The notes: a model not told the origin generated them from the sequence alone. DNA of 21,981 nt from Pigoraptor vietnamica (GCA_943704525.1 CALSCQ010003334.1:22501-44481), one strand, 5' to 3'. Shown: positions 1 through 15,040, numbered from the stretch's first letter. Program-made: numbers and translations.

Positions 1-751
1 AGTGCCTGTGCGTGCGATGCGAGAGCGAGTGCCGCGGAACGCTTCCGTCGGCCTTCATCGGCGAGGGGGTTGGGGCGGAAATGCGCTGTGGTCGCAGCGG
101 TGATGGCGTCGGGGCAAACACCCTCACTTGCGGCGGCGCGTGCGGTGCGCCCGATTCCCACTGCGCCTGCTGATGTTGGAGAGGGTGCTGCTCCGCCGCC
201 CACCCCGTGACAGACGGGATGGCGTTTTCCTTCTCTCGCTCGAGCGGGAAGATGTCGCAATCGCGCGTGTTACAGTCGGTCACCGCGAGAGAAGCGCCGA
301 ATCCGTGCGCTAGCCACCGGTGCCGCATGTCAAGCGCCATGGCGTCTGCTTGTTGCACCTCGCCGTCTCCCTCGGAAGAGTCGATGCACGCACGCCGCGA
401 CTGTCTTTGCGGCGTAGTCTCCTCGCCAGCGCGCTTTCGCTTTGCGCCTATTGACGGGCTGTGATGCCGCCCCGCATGCCCACCGCCCCGCTCATTCCCA
501 CTCAACATATCACCCCCTCGCGCACCCCGCGTTGGGCTTGCCGCAAAATACGACGAGATGACCGCCTGTCGCCTCTCCTTCGGCGCCTCTCGTCGCAATA
601 CGCTGTCGACGCAGACGTTGGGGTTGACGCGCGCGAGTGGCGTTCGGCGAATGACCGACTGCCGCAGCTTCACGGGCGAAGGCGTCGAGGGAGTTCGCGG
701 CGGATCCCTCGCCGTCAGCCACCCGCTCGACGGCGCATACCGATGCTCCAT
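1..751 (-). CDS. Unrecognised protein, N-terminal part only; KEN box and CDK-site rich
   Basis: The minus strand is open from an ATG at 751-749 to the left edge (250 codons, no stop), with mostly G or C at third codon positions. I do not recognise the family. What can be seen is a Pro/Ser/Thr/Arg-rich, probably disordered N terminus with five full CDK consensus sites (S/T-P-x-K/R: SPVK, SPTR, TPQR, SPLR, SPMK), further minimal TP/SP sites, a basic patch GAKRKR that could be a nuclear localisation signal, an RTPL minimal D-box and a KEN box at residues 174-176 followed by Ala-Ile-Pro. In known proteins CDK-site clusters plus a KEN box mark APC/C-degraded cell-cycle regulators; that role is inference here. 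It is head to head with GET3, 484 bp apart. The catalytic or folded part would lie outside the window. The start is the first ATG of the open frame; an upstream exon cannot be excluded. Confidence 0.6.
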   Translation of the reverse strand, partial: MEHRYAPSSGWLTARDPPRTPSTPSPVKLRQSVIRRTPLARVNPNVCVDSVLRREAPKERRQAVISSYFAASPTRGARGGDMLSGNERGGGHAGRHHSPSIGAKRKRAGEETTPQRQSRRACIDSSEGDGEVQQADAMALDMRHRWLAHGFGASLAVTDCNTRDCDIFPLEREKENAIPSVTGWAAEQHPLQHQQAQWESGAPHAPPQVRVFAPTPSPLRPQRISAPTPSPMKADGSVPRHSLSHRTHRH

Positions 752-1235
752 TTCACGGCGCGCACATCGGCAGACGATTTGAACCCGGTTGGTGCAACTG
801 TGCGTTACCGCAGGCCGCCTCCACGCGAGAGCACCCCGCGGCGGGTGAGTGTCCGTTCGGGAGAATTGCGTGAGTGAGTGAGTGTGGGTAAGGGGCTTTG
901 TATGGAAGAGATCTCGGGCAATTGTTGTCCCTGATGTAGTGTTGGAACGCACGGCACGCGTGGCACAAGGGATCGAAGTTTGAATGGACGAAAAAGTGCG
1001 CGAAAGGATTAACCGAGTTCTCGGCAATATTCATGTAACATGCCAGTAACAGGGCATTTGTAAGTACCCAGCGCAGGTGTGGGTCCACGTCAGCTTCTCC
1101 GTGGCTTCCTATTGTACGGCGCACGTCTGCATGCGTTTGAAAGTGCGTGCGTGTATGCTCTCAAGGCAGTTTGTGCGCGTGTTTGGGCATCTTTGACATA
1201 TATATACGTCGAGCTCCCATTACATCGAGCGGAAG
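752..1235. promoter_or_regulatory. Divergent intergenic region between the KEN-box gene and GET3
   Basis: A 484 bp stretch separates two head-to-head starts (minus ATG at 751, plus ATG at 1236), so it should hold both promoters and 5' UTRs. I see a short GTGA repeat near 869-882 and a sequence close to a T-box half-site (AGGTGTGG) near 1074-1081, which could be chance. No TATA box, tRNA or conserved ORF is convincing. Promoter function is inferred from gene orientation only. Confidence 0.4.
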
Positions 1236-3358
1236 ATGGATCCCGAGTTCCCGCCAACGCTTCAGAACATACTCGACCAAAACTCGCTCCACTGGATATT
1301 CGTCGGTGGAAAGGGCGGCGTGGGAAAGACAACATGCAGGTGCGCGCGCTATGTGCCGTGTGGACAGTGTTTGGCTCAGACGCAGTCGCCGATTGTCGCA
1401 CATTGTGTATTGCCCCTATTCGCCGCTGTGAATTGACAGTGTGTGCGTGCTATCGCAGCTGCTCCCTGGCCGTTCAGCTCTCGAAGGTGCGCAGGAGCGT
1501 CCTCATTATCTCGACCGACCCCGCGCATAATCTGTCGGATGCGTTCGGCCAGAAGTTCACGAAGGAGCCTGGCCTCGTGAACGGCTTCACCAACTTGTAT
1601 GCGATGGAAATCGATCCCACGCTGGACATGGGCGACACGGCGTTTGTCGGTGGCGAAGGTGTGCGCGCGCCCGTCTGTGTTGGGGATGGTGTGCATTTGC
1701 AGCCGTGTGTGGTGTGGATGGTGCGTTCGCTGTTGGGGTACGCACCACAATTCGCGTGTCGCAATTTACGCGTTGTTTTAATGTGAGGTACTTGCGGTTT
1801 TTAAGGCTCTGAGACAACGTCGATGATGCAAGAGCTTATGTCTGCAATTCCCGGCATTGACGAGGCGATGAGCTTTGCGGAGGTCATGAAGTGAGTGTGC
1901 GCAGTTTGCGTGAGTGCGCTTGTGCGTACATGTGTGTGAGCATCTTGGTAGTGTGTGTGTGACTATGTGCCTACATGCGAGTGTGGATAGTGTGTGCGGA
2001 TAATGGTGTTGTAAGGGCTGTATGCGTACTTCCGCGGTGTGTATATGTATGTGAACGTCTCAGTAGTGTGTGTGTGCGTCTCTGTGCCAGCCGGCATGTT
2101 TGGGTAATGGTGTGCGTGCGCTGTAAGGGCTGTATGTGCACTTCCGCGGGTGTGTATTTTCCCGCGTCTCACCGCCGCATTCGCAGCCTGGTAGATCGAA
2201 TGGACTACTCGGTCGTAGTCTTCGACACGGCGCCAACGGGGCACACGCTGCGCCTTCTCTCCTTCCCCACGCTCCTCGAGAAGGGCCTCTCGAAGCTATC
2301 CGACCTCAAGAACCGCTTTGGCCCTCTTCTTTCCCAGGTGTGTAGGGGGCAGGCAACCGGGCGTGGAGTGCTGAAATCACGTGAGATGCCACGATTGACG
2401 CTTACTCACTTGTCGTTCCCTCCTTCCCTCCCCTTCTTCCCTCATGTTCACACTCGAACACGCACACACCGGCAGATGAGCGGCATGATGAGCAGTTTTG
2501 GGCTGCCCACGGGGGACCAAGATGTCCTTACGTCGCGGCTAGAGTCTACAAAGCGAACCGTGGAAAAGGTCAACGCGCAGTTCAAGAACGCGGTGCGTGC
2601 GTGCGTGCGAGCGTGCGTGCGAGAGATTGTCCCAACGCATCTGTTCGTGTGTCTGCGTATTGTTTGTGTCAGCGAGAGCATTGCCGAATTAGCGCTGACG
2701 GCTTGATTCCCCTTGCGGCACACTTTCGGACTTCAGGACAAGACGACGTTTGTGTGCGTGTGCATCCCGGAATTCCTCTCTCTGTACGAGACGGAGCGCC
2801 TCGTGCAAGAGCTGACGTCGTTTGAGATTGACACGCACAACATAATCGTCAACCAGCTCGTGTACCCGAAGAAGGGTGCGTTGCGCGCCTCTCAGCGAAT
2901 GCACACCCGCTCACACGTACATACAACACATACACACACGAACACACACACACACACGAACACACACACACACACACAGACACGCGCGCGCGCGCGCGTC
3001 GCACTCATTCTGACTGACAACACCAGTTTTACACGCTATCAGTCATCCATACTCCTCGCACTCTCTGCACTCCCACGCCCCCAAATCTGTGCCACTACAC
3101 AATTGGGTCAAGAGGCTGCCGGCAGTCACCGCTGACATGCACACGACGACACGTGTCGCAGACGTCGGGTGCGAGCTGTGCAATGCGCGCGTGGCCATCC
3201 AGGGCAAGTATCTCTCGCAGATCGAGGACCTCTACACGGACTTCCACGTTGTCAAGCTGCCACTGCTGACGCACGAGGTGCGCGGGTCGGAAAAAATCAA
3301 GGAGTTTTCAAAGTACCTCATCGAGCCATACTCGACCAAGATGCCGGGCGACCTGTGA
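1236..3358 (+). CDS. GET3: GET3/ASNA1 tail-anchored protein targeting ATPase
   Basis: Get3/TRC40 is the cytosolic homodimeric ATPase that binds tail-anchored membrane proteins and delivers them to the ER receptor. Seven exons: 1236-1339, 1459-1658, 1806-1890, 2187-2337, 2476-2592, 2737-2875, 3162-3358. They join in phase to 993 nt (330 aa), the usual family length. Visible are the deviant P-loop [10 protein letters not shown] (about residues 24-33), switch [11 protein letters not shown], the FDTAPTGHT switch II segment, a Met-rich client-binding segment (MSGMMSS), THNIIVNQL, the zinc-binding CELC (C269, C272) that bridges the dimer, and the [11 protein letters not shown]-loop region. The ATG has A at -3 and G at +4. 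All six introns are GT-AG. Introns 5 and 6 carry TGCG and CA/CG repeats. It converges with the T-box gene, 398 bp apart. The identification is secure. Confidence 0.97.
2914..2998. repeat. CA/CG microsatellite in GET3 intron 6
   Basis: A compound (CA)n tract, interrupted by CGAA and ending in (CG)n, lies within the 286 bp sixth intron. It gives rise to spurious His/Thr-rich reading frames. Confidence 0.9.
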
Positions 3359-3756
3359 TGGAAATGAAAAGACGTGTGGCCATGTGCGCGCGAGTTTGAG
3401 TGTACGTGCGGATGATTCTCAGATGGGTGGAGGTCGGAAGGCGTGCGTGCGTGAGTGTATGCGGGCATGTGTGTGTGTGTGTGTGTGTTGCGTTCGTGTG
3501 CGAGTTGACACCAACAACACATGTCACGTGCGTGCAACTACGGATTCGTCTCAAACGATATTTACGCATGCCACGAATTCGCACACACGCACGCACGCAC
3601 GCGACGCTGCCGCCGCCAGCGCAGCCCGCACGCAACACGCAAAAAGCGCAAGTGAAAGCGCGGACAAAAAAAACGCACCACACCCTCCACGAGAGGGTCA
3701 AGATTGCAAACTACGCAAAAAGAAAGGACGGGCACTGCGATTGAAGCGCGTGCGAC
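3359..3756. other. Convergent 3' intergenic region
   Basis: 398 bp between the GET3 stop and the stop of the T-box/receiver gene. It contains a GT run at about 3469-3488, an ACGC repeat near 3583-3601 and A-rich stretches near 3660-3725. I see no gene; it should hold both 3' UTRs and polyadenylation sites. Confidence 0.6.
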
Positions 3757-9100
<5,344 letters not shown>

Positions 9101-10607
9101 CGTACGCCAGACGCAGCGCGCAGCAGAGTCACTGACGGCCACGCCGCCGATCGCCCCACCGACGACACGACCGCGCCGCGCGTTGACGCGGGGCACACGC
9201 ACACAATGCAGCGCGCGAGTCGCAGGGAGAGCGTCCGCGGTCACTCGCTCGTTTCGCCTTGGAATTCGCGCGCACACGTCAGCAGCGAACACGTGCCGCA
9301 CAGCACATCGCCCGTCCCAACCGACGAAGTCGCAATGGCGTGGAACAACGCCCGCGGCAAGTTCTTCGACAGGCCGGTCGTCACAGACGCTAGCGTGGCA
9401 GAGTAATGCGAGACGTTACCGGTCTCTTCCGCCGCGATTGCGATGGACGCTTCCACCAAGAAGGCGCACAAAGCAATAGAGAGGCGTTCCGCCGCACCCC
9501 GCGACACTCAGACAATAGGAGTCGGATGTCCCTCTTATCCACCTTCTCTTCTATCCCTCTCGTACACTCTGCGCGAGAAAGCGCTCCTGAAGGGTGAGTT
9601 CTTGGTAGATGTGACAAAAACGATGCGGCGCAGCGAGGACAGTCTGGAAGGTGGTTGACAGGGGTGAAAAATGGCGCCCACTCGAAACAGAAAAGAAAAA
9701 TTTTCAGAGTCGATTTTTTTGGCTCGGAATGACTATGGGGGGCAAAGGGGTGGAGGTCGCCGAATGCGAATTTGGTGAATGGGGTTAGAAAATTTGCATG
9801 AAATGTCCGGTTTTTCAATTCAATTTGGCGCGGGGGGGTGACCAACAGTCACTGGACTGGAAAAGCGGTCGATTTTGGGGAAAAAATGGACCCAAACGGC
9901 CAATTTGAGTGCCTCGATGTTTGTGGAAGGGTGCCAAAAATGGGACTCTGTGCGAAAAGGACAGCGCGTAATAATCGCCGAATATTCAAAAACGGCACCT
10001 TAATGCAAAATTTGATACATTTTCAATAGAAAAATAATTGCGGTGGCGTCAACTCGGAAAATTGCACGCGCCATTAATTTTTTGCACCTGTGTCCCGGTG
10101 CGTTTGGTTTGTCACGTGCACGTGCGTGACCTGCACGACTACAGCCGAGTGAGCAGCCGAGAGTGCAGGACGCGCGCCAGCACACCGGGCCATTGCCGCC
10201 GGTGGCGCCCACCAGTGACTGTGCCGTTCAGTTCTGAAGTGTTCGTGCCTGAGCCACTCCGGCCTCGGCCGCGGTGCCGGCTGACAGGCGCCCGTCGGCA
10301 GTGGCACGGCAGCCGGCCAGCCGGCCAGCCAGCAACGCCCGGCTTTGTTGTTGCCACACCGGGCCCAGATGACAGTGCCGTGTCCTAGTCGGTCGCCAGC
10401 CACTGTGTGGATGGCCCTTCCGGACTCCGCGGCCCATCAAGCATATTAACTAGAGCTGTATTAATTTTTCACCTGAACGGACGCATCAGTCACTGCAAGA
10501 CGTGGTCAGTCGTAGTCTCCGTCCTCGGTCACCGAGACCGAGGTTAGAAAAGACTGTGGCAAACATGTCCAATGCCCGCTTCGTGCACAACTTCACCTCC
10601 CTTGCCT
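9101..10607. other. Long intergenic region upstream of the T-box/receiver gene
   Basis: About 1.5 kb between the T-box start and the 3' end of the kinase-like pseudogene. It should contain the T-box gene promoter near 9101-9330. From about 9660 to 10080 the sequence is clearly AT-richer, with many A/T homopolymers and recurring GTCGATTTT and AATTTG words. From about 10190 to 10400 it is GC-rich with repeated CAGTG/GGCAC and GGCCAGCC words. Plus-strand frames starting at 9334 and 9443 are short and have no recognisable content. No tRNA seen. Confidence 0.5.
10523..10543. repeat. Perfect 8-bp inverted repeat
   Basis: CCTCGGTC and GACCGAGG are separated by five bases and would fold into a small GC-rich hairpin. 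It lies about 65 bp downstream of the kinase-like pseudogene stop in transcript direction, so it could be in its 3' flank. Function unknown. Confidence 0.5.
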
Positions 10608-12290
10608 TTACGTGACACGGGCGCCTTTCATGAACTTACGAAAATCATCGTCGACGTCGGCGATCGAGTCGATCACGTGATTAAACAGCTTTCCGTTGTT
10701 CAAGAGGATGTGTCCTTGAGCAAAAAGAAGTCCGCCTGCAGTCGCAAATTGAGACGTTATGTCAGATTTAAAGACAACGAAGCGTCGAGCAGACGCGACA
10801 ACTAAACGTACTTGCGGTCTCGCCGTAATGAACACGCACGCAATGTGCCCCGGCGAACGACGAGAAACGATGCGAGAGATCAGGAAAAACGCCGTATAAA
10901 ACAGCGAGTCCAAGTCGTCTATCGCGCCGTACGCGTAGTCCGTAACGGATTGCGCGCCAGACGACAGGTACCGCCGCATCAGCGGCAGAGACATAAACTC
11001 GAACGCGCCGACGTACGCCACGGTCGCACCGGCGGGCAGCGCGCAATCCCAGTCGATCAACTGCACCGTTGATGCGTGTACGGAGCACACGATATTGGAC
11101 GGCTTCACGTCGCCGTGGAACCACCCCTTCTCGCTGCGCGTACTCGAGCGCTTTGGACGCGCACCGAATCGCACGATAAACGTGAGAGGTCTCGTCGAGC
11201 TCCTCGCAAGCGTGGGTGCAGGCCGGCGTCGCTAGCAGAAATACAGTAGCTCCTTCCCCTGAGATCGACATTCTCGCCGAACGCGAGGAGCGCTGGTATC
11301 GACGGGTGCTTGAGCTGTTCAAGCGCTTTTCGCTCCTGCGCGAACCGTTTCGAACGCTCGCCCTTGACGACCAGCTTCGCAACAACGTCGGTCGTTACAG
11401 GCGACGATCCGACGCGCATCGAACCGCGCAGAACGACGACGGGCGACGATAGGAACAACGCCTCGATGTTATCGAGGGTCACCGCGTTTCCTGGAGGTCC
11501 ACCCACAGGAAGCCTGAGCTCTGTCACATCGCATAGCCAACGTCAACAGCCTTCGCAAGAGCCCACGACCTCAGCGCAGAAACCCAGCGAGAGCGTCAAA
11601 TGGTCGTCGCCCTCATAAAGAGGGGTAGAAGGCCCGTTCGTCGCGAGAAGCGCATGCGTCCGCAAATGCCCTTGACATGCACGAGCTCGACGCAATTGCG
11701 ATCGCCAATCAAGCACCAGGCCGTCTGTCGGAGATACTGGTTCGCGCCCATCGCCGCACAGCGTTGCATCACTTGGCACAGCGCATCCGTCCTCGACGAG
11801 TCGTCGAAAGCAAACTTCAGCTCACTGACGCTGGCCGACGCGACCCATCTCAAGTGACTTGCATGAAAGAAACGAACCACACAAGAAGGACAGTCGCGCA
11901 CACGGCCGCGCAGGCAGGCAGACAGAGACAAACAGGAAACGGAAACGACGCAAAGTGCCAAGTTGACTCACCGGCCGCCGCCGAGCCCCCCGAAAAGTTC
12001 GCAGTCGCTGGAACGCAAAGGCCGAGACACAAGTCAGCAAGGGCAGTACAGAGGCAAGTATGCGTAACGCCAGACAACGGCTCACCCTGCAGCGCAATCG
12101 TCTGCTGTTTCAGCAGCTCGACCTCCTTGGCGCGCATCGCGTCTAGCTTCTTTGTCAAAAATTCGATTCGCGCGGCGGTCAACGTCGGCGTCGTCAACTC
12201 CTGCTCAACGAGAGTCTCGAGCTTCTTAATCTCAATCTCGATGTCGGCAACCTTTTGCGTGACTTCGGCAAGGCCTCCCTGCTGCGTCAT
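10608..12290 (-). pseudogene. Kinase-like gene with N-terminal coiled coil, frameshifted
   Basis: An ATG at 12290 opens a coiled coil (VTQKVADIEIEIKKLETLV ... AMRAKEVELLKQQ), spliced at GTGAGC to a small Gly/Ser/Ala exon near 12010. A unique segment follows (FDDSSRTDALCQVMQRC, LRQTAWCLIGDRNCVELVHV, LTLSLGFCAEVV), then VAKLVVKGE (candidate ATP-binding Lys), the catalytic loop HGDVKPSNIV, LIDWDCA at the DFG position and DDLDSLFYTAFFLI, resembling FunK1-type divergent kinases. The reading frame changes at about 11617-11622, 11252-11260 and 11124-11127; the latter two are at GGGG runs. A TGA lies in frame at 11543-11545, unless a 53 bp intron removes it. The second and third exons also do not join in phase with the best donor. 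Nearby genes are intact, so I call a pseudogene. Base-calling errors are the alternative. A CRN-like effector kinase origin is a guess from the coiled-coil plus kinase layout. Confidence 0.7.
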
Positions 12291-12597
12291 GGCTGCGCAG
12301 CGTGATGCCGTGCTTCGAGGGTACCGTTGTTTCCCTCACAGGGGTGCTTGGATGAGTGTGTGTGCGTGCGTGTTGTTGCGTGCTTGTATGTGCGTGTATG
12401 TGCGTGTATGTGCGTGCGTGCGTGTATGTGCGTGCGTGCGTGCGTGTATGTGCGTGCGTGCGTGCGTGTATGTATGTGCGTGTATGTATGTGCGTGCGTG
12501 TGTGCGTGCGTGCGTGATGCCGTCGATGGTGACGTCACTGTACAACACCTCACGTTTCAAGACTGAAAACTTTCTCCAACGCCAGCGCAAAAGGCAA
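12291..12597. promoter_or_regulatory. Divergent intergenic region with TGCG repeat
   Basis: 307 bp between the kinase-like pseudogene start (minus) and the ECD start (plus). About 12355-12515 is an imperfect TGCG/TGTATG repeat. In the plus direction it is open in the ECD frame, which makes the apparent reading frame far longer than the real protein. If ECD starts at the ATG at 12517, the region is correspondingly shorter. Confidence 0.6.
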
Positions 12598-14871
12598 ATG
12601 GATGAAGTCCTCCGGCGCGCGGAGGCTGCTCGACAGAGCGCACAGGAAGATGCCGTCCACTACGAGGTCTTCTGCGTGGGCGATGACATTCCGAGCGGGT
12701 GGCCGCGCCGCAGCGACTTTGGCGATGTCCCGTCGTTCCTTGACTCACTTGCGGTTGCGTGCGTGAGCGCGCTCAGCGACTGCATCGCCGATTACATCTG
12801 GCACAAGGACCCGTTCCGCTTGTCGGTGCGGAGTGCGCGTGGGGTGGGGGACAGGGACGAGGATGACGACGACCGGGGCGTGGAGCGATTGCGCGGAGTG
12901 ACGCGGTTCGGCGACAACATTGAGGACGAGTGGTTCATCGTCCACCTCCTTCTCGAACTGACGCGGCGTAACCCGTCGCTCGTTGCGCGCGTGTGGGACG
13001 CCGACGGCGAGTTTCTTCTCATTGAAGCGGCGGACCTTCTTCCGGGGTGGCTCGATCCCGAGGCAAGCGTCAACCGCGTGTACGTCGCTGGCGGCCACGT
13101 GCACCTCCTGGCGCTCCCTGAGGGCCCTGCGGACATTCCTCTGCTGCCCGTTGGACGACCGACGCTGCGACAAGGTCTTCATGCCGTCGCCACGCGCCCT
13201 GACCGCACGCGCGCAATGCCCGCGATTGAGAATGCGATTATAGCGCGGATTGGGAGCGCGTCGAAAAGGCGCGCGTTGCAGAACCACTTTGCGAACTGTC
13301 GGCTGCCACGAGCGGCTGCACTGCTGTTGCGAAGCTACCCGCAGGCCATCGCGCCGGCGGCGGAGATGTTTTACCTGAGGGATCCCGTCTCCTTTCGCGC
13401 CTGTAGGGACATGCGGCGTGCCGTCCCCGCGGGCTCGGCGTTTGTGCGCGCGCGAGTGCGGTTCACGCGCGCCATTTATGCGATGCTCAAGTGCCAGAAG
13501 TTTGTGGCACCGCCTGTGTTTGGCCGCCCTCCCCCCGTGTCGACGCCGGCGCACGCCGAGTGGGAGATGGGCGCGAAGGTCACGTGCGGACTGGAAATGT
13601 TGCTTGACGACGCAGAGAGAAGGCGGGCGGCGCGCGGTGTTGCCGCGTGTGCCGACAACGACCCTCTTGCGCGTGCATGTGCGCACCCGCTCTGGCGACG
13701 ATACGTGGACGCACTTCGTGCTCGAGGGTACTTTAGGGACGAGATGGAGGGGTCGCGGTTGCACAGGCAGCTGATGGCGACAGCGGCGGCTGAGTTTGTG
13801 AGTGCGTACATAGAGGGCGGGGACAAAGGGGACGGTGCTGGCGTGCCGCAATCGCCGGGTGATATTGGCGCACGCAAGGACGCGTCGATGGAAGGCGCCG
13901 ACGGCGTTGCCGACATGTACCGCGCCGTTGTGGAGCAGCTGTCGTCGGGTGGCGAAGCGCACGAATGGGACGATAACCTGCCGCCGTCCGATTCTGACGC
14001 GTGGATGGAACTCACGGAGGACGAGCTCGAGGCGATGGCAGCGGAGAGGAGCGGCATTGTGAGAGGCGCGCAGACGGAGCGCAACGAAGGCCGCGCAAGG
14101 ACGAAGGGCGACGGGGGCGATGTGGAGGAGGTGCGCTTTGATCTCGAGAACGTTGCCGAGCGCATGAAGGCATTCCTTGGGCGCGTGTCGTCGCACAAAG
14201 GCGCAGTGGCGGACGTCGACGGCCAAGCAGATTCGGACGACGACGACGCGCCCGCGCAGTCGAGAGCCGCGGCGAAGGGGCAACCGAAGGGCGATGGGCC
14301 GTCGGTGTCGTTTGACGCGAAGGCCTTTGTACGCACGCTGAAGGGCGTCCTCGACATGCAGGGTTCCGGTTCCGATTCCGATTCCGACGACGCGGACGGG
14401 CTCGGGGACGACCTCTTTGGCGACGACGATGACCTCTCCGAATTCGGTTTCGGTGATTCAGACACATCGGAGGACGAGGGCGGGAAGGGGTCGCGTGGCG
14501 TGGAAGACGTCGAGGCGCGGCTGCAGCGCGGCATGCGAAAGATCTCTGCGCTCGCGCGTGCGATGGACGCCGAGTTGGCGGAGAAGAGCGCTACGCTCGG
14601 CGACAGCTTTGCGCGCGCGGCCCCTCCGGAAAGTGAAGGGAGTGCGCGTGTGGATGCGCGCGGTGGAAAAGGCAAGGAGAAGGAGAGGGAGGGTCCTGCC
14701 GCCCAGACGGACCCCAGGGCGCCCATGGACGGCGTGGACATTGACGTGAATCTGCTGAAGAACGTGCTCGATTCGTTTGCGGCGCAGCATGGAATGGCGG
14801 GCCCCGTGTCGAACCTCCTCGGGTCGCTGGGCATTCGGCTACCGGACGAGACGCACGCCGCGGCGAAATAG
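12598..14871 (+). CDS. ECD: Ecdysoneless homologue (SGT1/ECD family)
   Basis: ECD proteins link the R2TP chaperone complex to splicing factor PRP8 and cell-cycle control; the yeast SGT1-type member acts in transcription of glycolytic genes. A single uninterrupted exon of 757 codons. The N-terminal family core is unmistakable: YIWHKDPFRL, GVTRFGDNIEDEWFIVHLL, DGEFLLIEAADLLPGWLDP, NRVYVAGGHVHLLALP, LPRAAALLLRSYPQ and FYLRDPVSFRACRDMR. The acidic C-terminal half holds DSDDDD (545-550, a candidate CK2-phosphorylated PIH1D1 docking motif), SDSDSDDAD and GDDDDLSEFGF. It ends with the conserved DVNLLKNVLDSFAAQHGMAG and NLLGSLGIRLPD block. I chose the ATG at 12598, about 20 residues before the conserved start of the fold; in-frame ATGs at 12517 and 12526 are alternatives. 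Its neighbours are intron-rich, so the lack of introns is odd. Confidence 0.95.
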   Translation: MDEVLRRAEAARQSAQEDAVHYEVFCVGDDIPSGWPRRSDFGDVPSFLDSLAVACVSALSDCIADYIWHKDPFRLSVRSARGVGDRDEDDDDRGVERLRGVTRFGDNIEDEWFIVHLLLELTRRNPSLVARVWDADGEFLLIEAADLLPGWLDPEASVNRVYVAGGHVHLLALPEGPADIPLLPVGRPTLRQGLHAVATRPDRTRAMPAIENAIIARIGSASKRRALQNHFANCRLPRAAALLLRSYPQAIAPAAEMFYLRDPVSFRACRDMRRAVPAGSAFVRARVRFTRAIYAMLKCQKFVAPPVFGRPPPVSTPAHAEWEMGAKVTCGLEMLLDDAERRRAARGVAACADNDPLARACAHPLWRRYVDALRARGYFRDEMEGSRLHRQLMATAAAEFVSAYIEGGDKGDGAGVPQSPGDIGARKDASMEGADGVADMYRAVVEQLSSGGEAHEWDDNLPPSDSDAWMELTEDELEAMAAERSGIVRGAQTERNEGRARTKGDGGDVEEVRFDLENVAERMKAFLGRVSSHKGAVADVDGQADSDDDDAPAQSRAAAKGQPKGDGPSVSFDAKAFVRTLKGVLDMQGSGSDSDSDDADGLGDDLFGDDDDLSEFGFGDSDTSEDEGGKGSRGVEDVEARLQRGMRKISALARAMDAELAEKSATLGDSFARAAPPESEGSARVDARGGKGKEKEREGPAAQTDPRAPMDGVDIDVNLLKNVLDSFAAQHGMAGPVSNLLGSLGIRLPDETHAAAK

Positions 14872-15040
14872 GCGCACTGCGATTGTGTAACTCCGTGTGG
14901 GCTACGGACATTGCAAATATATCCGAATTGTGGGATTGTTTGTTCGAGAGGGCCCAACTCCATTTGCGCATGTCGCGTTGCGTTGAGCACGCACTAGTGT
15001 CCATTCACACTTCGACACAGAGCAACGAAGGCCACTTCCT
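14872..15040. other. Short convergent intergenic region
   Basis: 169 bp between the ECD stop and the ASNSD1 stop. It must contain both 3' ends; an AT-rich patch near 14911-14940 (GCAAATATATCCG) is the only notable feature. Confidence 0.7.

Noticed and set aside
1074-1081. T-box binding half-site near the GET3 promoter
   Set aside because: A single imperfect 8-mer is expected by chance in TG-rich sequence.
9334-9600. Small plus-strand ORFs with a possible donor near 9595
   Set aside because: Short, no similarity that I recognise, no matching acceptor or downstream exon. A divergent transcript from the T-box promoter is possible but unsupported.
12355-12515. CRISPR-like regular repeat
   Set aside because: Simple TGCG/TGTATG microsatellite without unique spacers, in a eukaryotic genome.
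11677-12597. Plus-strand extension of the ECD reading frame by about 300 codons
   Set aside because: The extension crosses the pseudogene exons in antisense and a TGCG repeat, and encodes Cys/Val/Arg-rich low complexity with no family similarity. The conserved ECD fold begins just after 12598.
13476-14990. Long Ser-rich minus-strand frame of about 500 codons
   Set aside because: Antisense shadow of the acidic, GC-rich part of ECD; no recognisable motif.
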